This document shows, piece after piece, positions 1 to 4,217 of a stretch of 5,812 bases of DNA. The stretch spans positions 1 through 5,812 of the forward strand of contig JBGCDD010000273.1 in assembly GCA_045105075.1 (NCBI GenBank), given 5' to 3'. The stretch's first letter is position 1. Every line of letters starts with the position of its first letter. Under the pieces are notes generated by a model. It was not told the DNA's origin. It searched no databases and saw nothing but the letters and a program-made list of their open reading frames with translations. The DNA is from JBGCDD01 sp045105075. Lineage in GTDB: Bacteria > Pseudomonadota > Alphaproteobacteria > Rhodobacterales > Rhodobacteraceae. The position numbers were made by a program, and so were the translations under genes.

Positions 1-179
1 TAAGTGAAGCGCGCCAATTGAAAGTGAACCTGTCGCGCGCCGCTGAGGACGGTGTTCGCAATGCCGTGGCCGCCGCCAAAGCAGAGCAATGGAAAGCCGC
101 AAACGCCGCCGCACTGAAAAGCTCAAACGCCTATGTGGACACCCATGGGTTACCGCTGGACAGTCTGCGCCAGTTTTGA
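1..179 (+). CDS. ccdA: CcdA-family antitoxin, C-terminal part (5' end outside window)
   Basis: The frame is open from the left edge (first full codon at base 3) to a TGA at 177-179, giving the last 58 residues. CcdA neutralises the gyrase poison CcdB through its flexible C-terminal half, while its N-terminal ribbon-helix-helix domain binds the operon promoter; that DNA-binding part is mostly or wholly outside the window. The visible stretch contains NLSRAAEDGVRNAV and AEQWKAANAAAL. These resemble the CcdA core in which an RRLRAERWKAEN-type segment leads into the CcdB-binding tail, and the AE-x-WKA-x-N pattern is the diagnostic part. The stop shares one base with the ccdB start (TGATG), so the two are translationally coupled as in known ccd operons. 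The call rests on this motif together with the unmistakable CcdB next door. Confidence 0.85.
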   Translation, partial: SEARQLKVNLSRAAEDGVRNAVAAAKAEQWKAANAAALKSSNAYVDTHGLPLDSLRQF

Positions 180-478
180 TGGCCAAATTCGATGTGTTTC
201 CCAATCCTTCGGGGGATGGCTTCCTGCTGGACGTTCAAACCGATCTGCTGAGCGACCTGAACACGCGGGTGGTTGTGCCGCTGCTGCCAAAAAACAGCGC
301 CCCCAAACCTGCGACGCGGCTCAACCCGGTCTTTGAGGTCAGGGGGGAACCAGTGGTTATGGTGACCCAATTCCTGGCGGCGGTTCCGTCGGGGATTTTG
401 AAAGCGCCGGTTGCAACACTGAGCGAAGAGTTCGAGGCGATAACGTCATCCATCGACATGTTGATGCAGGGCTTTTAA
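179..478 (+). CDS. ccdB: CcdB-family toxin (DNA gyrase inhibitor)
   Basis: This encodes a 99-residue protein, close to the 101 residues of F-plasmid CcdB. CcdB poisons DNA gyrase by trapping the GyrA-DNA cleavage complex unless bound by CcdA. Family hallmarks are KFDVFPNPSG at the N-terminus, LDVQTDLLSDLNTRVVVPL at about residues 16-35, a PVF region followed by VMVTQFLAAVPSGIL, and the C-terminal helix EEFEAITSSIDMLMQGF. I chose the ATG at 179 because the protein then begins at the family N-terminus and overlaps the ccdA stop by one base. The upstream ATG at 89 lies inside ccdA and adds 30 unrelated residues. No clear Shine-Dalgarno precedes 179, which fits translational coupling. One oddity is that the last three residues are QGF where F-plasmid CcdB has WGI, so toxicity is uncertain. 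The call itself is secure. Confidence 0.93.
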   Translation: MAKFDVFPNPSGDGFLLDVQTDLLSDLNTRVVVPLLPKNSAPKPATRLNPVFEVRGEPVVMVTQFLAAVPSGILKAPVATLSEEFEAITSSIDMLMQGF

Positions 479-480
479 CG

Positions 481-517
481 CCACCCCGACCCACAGATAC
501 AAGTGATCAAGGGGTGG
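481..517. terminator. Inverted repeat between convergent ccdB and iclR-type genes, possible terminator
   Basis: CCACCCC (481-487) and GGGGTGG (511-517) form a perfect 7-bp inverted repeat around a 23-nt loop. The repeat begins 2 nt after the ccdB stop, and its right arm lies in the last codons of the convergent IclR gene. The position suits a bidirectional terminator for two converging transcripts. However, the loop is long and no T-tract follows on either strand, so a classic intrinsic terminator is not shown and chance cannot be excluded. Confidence 0.3.
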
Positions 518-1271
518 ACCCGGTTTGGGGCACCTGTGTCGCCCATCCCAAGTCCACCAGAAGGTTTTGCGCCATTTGGGCGATTTGGCGCCCGAGTTTG
601 TCGCGGAACACAGGCGTGAAAACACGCACAGATCCGGTGGCGCCGATGGACATGGTGGCGCCCGGACCCGTGGGCGCCAGCGGCGCCGCGACCGAGCACA
701 TGCCGCGTTCGATCTCTTCCACGCATTCGGCAAAGCCGCGCGCGCGGATGGTTTCAAATTCAGCCTCAAGATCGTGCAAATTGGTCAGGGTGAATTCAGT
801 ATAGGCGCGCAGCCGTCCCTCTAGATCGCGGCTGGGCACCAAATCGGGGGAAAACGCGGCCACTGCCTTGGAGCAAGAACACGCATGCAAAGGCCGTTTG
901 CCCAAGCCCGGATGCAGGTAGGACACACCGGTATCAGGTGTTTCGACGTGGATGATTTCAACCGACGACCCACGCAGGCGCGACAGGAAGAACGCCGCAC
1001 CATGCTGGTCGGCGGCCTGTTTCAACGCCGGGGCAATCACCTCAAGCAGGGCGCGGTCAGAGTGGTCGCTTTGTGTGAGCCGCTTGAGCCGCGAGCCGAT
1101 CGAAAACACACCGCGACCGACGGGCTCAAGCAGACCGACCCCAACCAGATCCTGCACCAACCGATAGGCCGAGGGTTTGGGCAGCTCGCAATGGGCGCAA
1201 ATTTCCGCCACCGTCGCCTCTCCCTTTTGTCCAACAACCTCCAGGATCAAAGTGAGCCGTTCCAGATGCAT
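507..1271 (-). CDS. IclR-family transcriptional regulator
   Basis: This is a 254-residue protein, the normal length for IclR regulators. Residues 1-65 form the winged helix-turn-helix: VAEICAHCELPKPSAYRLVQ (about 21-40) is the HTH, followed by the wing LLEPVGRGVFSIGSRL. Residues 75-245 match the effector-binding domain, with PGLGKRPLHACSCSKAVAAF (121-140) and the family signature GFAECVEEIERGMCSVAAPL (179-198). I chose the ATG at 1271 because AAGGT lies 6 nt upstream and because the domain starts there. The frame stays open further upstream, but that extension would run into the divergent SBP56 gene. IclR proteins bind promoter DNA as dimers or tetramers and respond to small metabolites. The divergent orientation makes the SBP56 operon its likely target, possibly together with its own gene. 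The ligand cannot be read from the sequence. Confidence 0.93.
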   Translation of the reverse strand: MHLERLTLILEVVGQKGEATVAEICAHCELPKPSAYRLVQDLVGVGLLEPVGRGVFSIGSRLKRLTQSDHSDRALLEVIAPALKQAADQHGAAFFLSRLRGSSVEIIHVETPDTGVSYLHPGLGKRPLHACSCSKAVAAFSPDLVPSRDLEGRLRAYTEFTLTNLHDLEAEFETIRARGFAECVEEIERGMCSVAAPLAPTGPGATMSIGATGSVRVFTPVFRDKLGRQIAQMAQNLLVDLGWATQVPQTGSTP

Positions 1272-1340
1272 ATTTTTACCTTGCGAGAATCTAATTATCA
1301 ATTTACGAGAATATCCAAGTGATCGCAAGGGAGGACTGTG
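1272..1340. promoter_or_regulatory. Divergent promoter/operator region between the IclR gene and the SBP56 operon
   Basis: These 69 bp between divergent start codons are markedly AT-rich for this genome and must hold both promoters. Three repeats are visible. A perfect 8-bp inverted repeat, CCTTGCGA (1279-1286) and TCGCAAGG (1323-1330), frames the region. A direct repeat CGAGAAT occurs at 1284-1290 and 1306-1312, 22 bp apart. AATT-ATC-AATT lies at 1293-1303. On the - strand GATAAT (1299-1294) could be a -10 box, though no good -35 sits 17 bp upstream. For the + strand I see no convincing sigma70 pair. The outer repeat arms contain part of the Shine-Dalgarno of each gene. IclR binding here is an inference from the gene arrangement. 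Confidence 0.6.
1329..1334 (+). promoter_or_regulatory. Shine-Dalgarno that decides the SBP56 start
   Basis: GGGAGG at 1329-1334 ends 6 nt before the ATG at 1341. That favours this ATG over the GTG at 1338, which is only 3 nt away, and over the ATG at 1344, which is 9 nt away and remains a possible alternative. Confidence 0.7.
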
Positions 1341-2699
1341 ATGATGGACCCAGCGTGCTGCGGCCCCGGCTATGCCAGCCCTGCCGAAGCGATCAAAGCG
1401 CCGCGCGAGAAACTGCTTTACACCATCGCCATTTACACCGGGACCGGCATTCAAAAGCCCGACTATCTGGCCACCGTTGATGCAGATCCTGAAAGCGCGA
1501 CCTTTTCCCAGGTGATCCACCGCCTTGAAATGCCCGGCATCGGGGACGAGCTGCACCATATGGGTTGGAACGCCTGTTCGTCCTGTCACGACGATGCGGG
1601 CATGGCGCGCAAATATCTGTTGGTGCCGGGCGTGCGATCCAACAACATCCATGTCATCGACACCGCCACCGACCCCTTTGCGCCGCGCCTGCACAAGATC
1701 ATCGACGGCGCCGAGATCAAATCAAAAACCAATCTCAGCGGGCCGCACACGGTGCATTGTCTGGGCTCAGAGATCATCATTTCGTTCCTTGGTGACGCAC
1801 AGGGTAACGCGCCCGGCGGCTATCTGCATCTGAACAAGGACTTTGAGATTATCGGGCGCTGGGAAAGCTCGATGGGGGATATCCCGTTCAGCTATGATTT
1901 CTGGTACCAGCCGCGCCACAATGTGATGGTCAGTTCCGAGTGGGCCGCGCCCAACACATTTATGCCCGGCTTTGACCTCGAGGAAGTGGGGCACCTGAAA
2001 TACGGGCGACGGCTGCACATCTGGGATTTTGAAGCGCGCAAACCGGTTGAAACGATGTACCTGGGCGAAGACGGTCTGATCCCGCTTGAGGTCAAATTTC
2101 TGCACGATCCCGACAGTTCCCACGGGTTTTGCGGGGCCGCGCTGTCGGCCAATGTGATCCATTTCTGGAAGTCCGAGGGGGGCAAATGGGAGTGGGAAAA
2201 GATCATCGACATCGACAATGAACCGCATCCGGAATGGCCGATCCCGGTGCCCGGTGTGATGTCGGCGATCCTGGTGTCGATGGATGACAAGTACCTTTAT
2301 CTCAACAACTGGCTGCACGGCGACATGCGCCAATATGACATTTCCGACCCGCACAATCCGGTTCTGACCGGACAGGTCTGGATGGGCGGGCTTTTGGGCA
2401 AAGCGCCGGTTGTGAACGGCGTCGAGGTTGCGGGCGGGCCACAGATGTACCAGCTGTCGCTGGATGGGCGGCGCCTTTATGTCACGACCTCGCTTTTTTC
2501 GACCTGGGACAATCAATTCTACCCCGACATTCGCACCAAAGGCGGGGTGATGGTGATGATCGACTGCGATGTTGAAAACGGCGGTATGACCATCAACAAA
2601 GACTTCATCGTGGATTTTGGCCGCGAACCCAACGGCCCCAGCCGCTGTCATGAAACCCGCTATCCCGGCGGCGATTGCACAAGCGACATCTGGCTATGA
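1341..2699 (+). CDS. SBP56-family selenium-binding protein / putative methanethiol oxidase
   Basis: This is a 452-residue protein collinear with human SELENBP1 (472 aa) from CCGPGY near the N-terminus to the terminal YPGGDCTSDIWL. Characterised relatives (human SELENBP1, Hyphomicrobium MtoX) oxidise methanethiol with O2 to formaldehyde, H2S and H2O2, and MtoX depends on copper. Recognisable conserved blocks are PDYLATVD (40-47), QVIHRLEMP (57-65), DELHH-x-GWN-x-CSSC (69-82, Cys79 and Cys82), HTVHC (136-140), YDFWYQPRHNVM (185-196), SSEWAAPN (198-205), DGLIPLE (244-250), NNWLHGDMRQYDISDP (322-337) and VAGGPQM (363-369). The His-rich blocks are candidate metal ligands. Two oddities stand out: there is no signal peptide, so the protein appears cytoplasmic, and the position of human selenium-binding Cys57 is Ser56. 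It is first in an operon and its TGA overlaps the next ATG by 4 nt. The family is certain; the substrate is inferred. Confidence 0.93.
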   Translation: MMDPACCGPGYASPAEAIKAPREKLLYTIAIYTGTGIQKPDYLATVDADPESATFSQVIHRLEMPGIGDELHHMGWNACSSCHDDAGMARKYLLVPGVRSNNIHVIDTATDPFAPRLHKIIDGAEIKSKTNLSGPHTVHCLGSEIIISFLGDAQGNAPGGYLHLNKDFEIIGRWESSMGDIPFSYDFWYQPRHNVMVSSEWAAPNTFMPGFDLEEVGHLKYGRRLHIWDFEARKPVETMYLGEDGLIPLEVKFLHDPDSSHGFCGAALSANVIHFWKSEGGKWEWEKIIDIDNEPHPEWPIPVPGVMSAILVSMDDKYLYLNNWLHGDMRQYDISDPHNPVLTGQVWMGGLLGKAPVVNGVEVAGGPQMYQLSLDGRRLYVTTSLFSTWDNQFYPDIRTKGGVMVMIDCDVENGGMTINKDFIVDFGREPNGPSRCHETRYPGGDCTSDIWL

Positions 2700-3100
2700 G
2701 CGAGACGCACACCATCACACTCGCCAATCGCAACAACGCGGTTTACCGGGTCGAGGCGCGCCGCCCGCTGCTGGACACGTTGCGTGAACAGGGCGTTGAT
2801 CTGCCTTATGGGTGCAAATACGGCGGCTGCATCACCTGTGCGGCGAAACTGACCAAAGGCCGCGTGGATCAGCGTCGCCAGGTGGCGCTGAACAACCGTC
2901 AGATCAACAACGGCTATGTGGTGCTGTGCGTGGCGCGCGCGCTGTCTGATTGCACGTTCGAAATTGGTGTGGAAAGCCATGACAGGCTTTATCGCAACCC
3001 GTTTCTTGACCCGCTTGAGCCCCACGAGCTGAAGGCGGATATCGCCAGCCCGCCAGGTCACGAAGGATTGGGCAAAACCCCGGGAGGTCTCGATGTCTGA
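2696..3100 (+). CDS. Plant-type [2Fe-2S] ferredoxin with C-terminal extension
   Basis: This is a 134-residue electron carrier of the plant/cyanobacterial ferredoxin fold. The cluster ligands form a textbook pattern: Cys40-x4-Cys45-x2-Cys48-x29-Cys78, in GCKYGGCITC and VVLCVARALSDC. The fold-conserved RPLLDTLREQGVDLPYGC precedes it. The domain proper ends around residue 95. About 35-40 further residues, rich in Pro and Gly, have no counterpart in the roughly 97-residue canonical ferredoxins. I chose the ATG at 2696 because it overlaps the SBP56 stop as ATGA and gives a normal N-terminus. An in-frame ATG at 2675 would only add residues inside the SBP56 gene. The tight coupling suggests it moves electrons to or from the SBP56 protein or an unlinked partner; no ferredoxin reductase or oxygenase lies in the window. 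Confidence 0.93.
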   Translation: MSETHTITLANRNNAVYRVEARRPLLDTLREQGVDLPYGCKYGGCITCAAKLTKGRVDQRRQVALNNRQINNGYVVLCVARALSDCTFEIGVESHDRLYRNPFLDPLEPHELKADIASPPGHEGLGKTPGGLDV

Positions 3101-3557
3101 GACGGATTTGGCCGAAAAATACAGCTATTCACCGGCGTTTCTGGCCGAGATCCTGCGCACAGTCAAAACCATCGCGATGGTCGGTGCCAGCGGCGACAAG
3201 ACCAAGTTCAGCTATGGCGTGCTGCGGGTTTTGCACGAAACCGGCTATGATATGATCCCGGTGAACCCCAACCCCAAGCTGACAGAGATCCGCGGAATCC
3301 CGGTGTTTGCGTCGCTGGACGCGATTGATCGCCCGGTTGATATGGTCGAGGTGTTTCGCCCCAAAGAAGAACTGTACCAGATCACCGAGCAGGCCATCGC
3401 CATTGGCGCCAAGGTGCTTTGGGGGCAGATTGATGTTTACGACGACCGCGCCGCCGCATTGGCCGAGCAGGCTGGGATGAAGGTTGTGATGAACCGCTGC
3501 CCCAAGATCGAGCTGTTTCGCCCGTTCTGGAAACCGCGGCTGGATCTAGAACTCTAG
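3093..3557 (+). CDS. CoA-binding domain protein (YccU-like, CoA_binding_2 type)
   Basis: This is a 154-residue, single-domain Rossmann-like protein of the YccU/succinyl-CoA-synthetase-alpha CoA-binding type. Visible landmarks are the first strand and nucleotide loop TIAMVGASGDKTKFSYGV (26-43), GYDMIPVNPNP (51-61), the IRGIPVFASLDAI segment (66-78), VDMVEVFRP (82-90), KVLWGQIDVYD (107-117) and the conserved terminal VVMNRCPKIE (131-140, Cys136). The length is normal for the family. Free-standing members bind CoA, but none has a well-established enzymatic role. GGAGG at 3083-3087 lies 5 nt before the ATG, and the gene overlaps the ferredoxin end by 8 nt, so it is the third cistron of the operon. 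A link to a CoA thioester in the same pathway as the SBP56 protein is conceivable but is only inferred from context. Confidence 0.92.
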   Translation: MSETDLAEKYSYSPAFLAEILRTVKTIAMVGASGDKTKFSYGVLRVLHETGYDMIPVNPNPKLTEIRGIPVFASLDAIDRPVDMVEVFRPKEELYQITEQAIAIGAKVLWGQIDVYDDRAAALAEQAGMKVVMNRCPKIELFRPFWKPRLDLEL

Positions 3558-3725
3558 CACCGCCGTGCTCAACATAATTGGAAACAGGACCCCGGATATG
3601 GGCCTGTCGCCGGTCATGAACCTGGACAGCCGCCGGGGGCGTGCTGGAATAGGGCGTGACCCAACGATCCTGATTGTGACCACCGCACGCAAGGGTCGCG
3701 GACGCACCTTGGGTGATATTGTGGT
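3558..3725. other. Convergent intergenic region with hairpins and one dubious small ORF
   Basis: This gap separates the CoA-binding gene from the convergent RND gene. It holds a small AGCAC/GTGCT stem at 3556-3569 that overlaps the stop, a stronger hairpin at 3584-3607, and a partial inverted repeat CAAGG (3690-3694) / CCTTG (3707-3711). A 43-codon + strand ORF runs from ATG 3598 to TAA 3729; it resembles nothing I know, and its start lies within the 3584-3607 hairpin. No hydrophobic segment that could be the missing RND helix is encoded here on the - strand. Confidence 0.4.
3584..3607 (+). terminator. Hairpin downstream of the SBP56 operon, possible transcript 3' end
   Basis: ACAGG (3584-3588) pairs with CCTGT (3603-3607), and CCC (3590-3592) pairs with GGG (3600-3602). 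The result is an 8-bp stem with one bulged A and a 7-nt loop, 27 nt after the stop of the last operon gene. No T-tract follows, so it may stabilise or process the transcript end and need not be an intrinsic terminator. Confidence 0.35.
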
Positions 3726-4202
3726 TTAAGGCCGGCTCAGATCGCTCGGCGTTGCAAGTGTGACGGCGCCCTGTCGCGGTTCGGACGGCTCGGGCTGGTG
3801 CTCGGTGAAGGCGGCGATCCATTTTCGCAGACTGAACATGTCAAAGATGATCGGCAACAGCCCGACAAATGTGGTCGGACTTGACAACACAATTGGGCGA
3901 AACCGGTCTCGCACCGCATTCAGTGAGGCGGCGACATAGTCATCGCCCTGCAGATGTGTTTGGAAAAACGCCAAGAACAGGATCGCATTGTTCACCACAA
4001 TTCCGGCAAGCGAGGCAAACCCAATCAAGCTGGGCATCGAAAGATCAAGCCCCAGCGCCCAATGCCCCAGAAGCGTGCCAATCAGCGCAAACGGGATCGG
4101 CAGCATCACGATGACGGGCAGGGTGTAGGAACGGAACTGAAATGCCAGCACCATGTAAACGCCGATCAGGCCCAGTCCCAAAAGCGTCACCATAGACGAC
4201 AT
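3726..4202 (-). CDS. RND efflux permease, C-terminal fragment after the amber stop
   Basis: These 158 residues run from an internal ATG at 4202, in the same frame as the upstream fragment; the frame actually resumes at 4217, right after the TAG. They contain TM8 (LLGLGLIGVYMVLAF) ending in QFRSY, TM9 with LPIPFALIGTLLG, TM10 with GIVVNNAILFLAFF, and TM11 with RFRPIVLSSPTTFVGLLPIIF. TM10 has Asn-Asn where AcrB has its Lys940 region, as in many non-AcrB RND permeases. After TM11 the normal TM12 is absent and a Pro/Glu-rich tail follows. AGGA a few bases before 4202 could allow re-initiation, so a separate polypeptide is possible, though probably not functional alone. Confidence 0.6.
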   Translation of the reverse strand: MSSMVTLLGLGLIGVYMVLAFQFRSYTLPVIVMLPIPFALIGTLLGHWALGLDLSMPSLIGFASLAGIVVNNAILFLAFFQTHLQGDDYVAASLNAVRDRFRPIVLSSPTTFVGLLPIIFDMFSLRKWIAAFTEHQPEPSEPRQGAVTLATPSDLSRP

Positions 4203-4217
4203 CGAATCCTGTTGGGC

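Noticed and set aside
89..178. Longer CcdB starting at 89
   Set aside because: These codons are the ccdA gene read in another frame. The CcdB family N-terminus begins at the ATG at 179, coupled to the ccdA stop.
1272..1694. N-terminal extension of the IclR protein from an upstream start at 1694
   Set aside because: It would overlap about 350 bp of the SBP56 gene. The winged-helix domain starts at the ATG at 1271, which has AAGGT at good spacing.
1767..2651. A 294-codon - strand ORF inside the SBP56 gene
   Set aside because: It is antisense to a gene with end-to-end family similarity and has no recognisable domain.
2675..2695. Ferredoxin start at ATG 2675
   Set aside because: It lies within the conserved C-terminal codons of SBP56. 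The ATGA overlap at 2696 gives the usual ferredoxin N-terminus.
1341..2699. Possible selenocysteine incorporation in the selenium-binding protein
   Set aside because: The frame has no internal TGA, and SBP56 proteins bind selenium rather than contain selenocysteine.
3382..3822. A 146-codon - strand ORF covering the intergenic region, as a possible remnant of the RND C-terminus
   Set aside because: It encodes no hydrophobic helix and shows no RND similarity. It overlaps the CoA-binding gene and the RND end in other frames.
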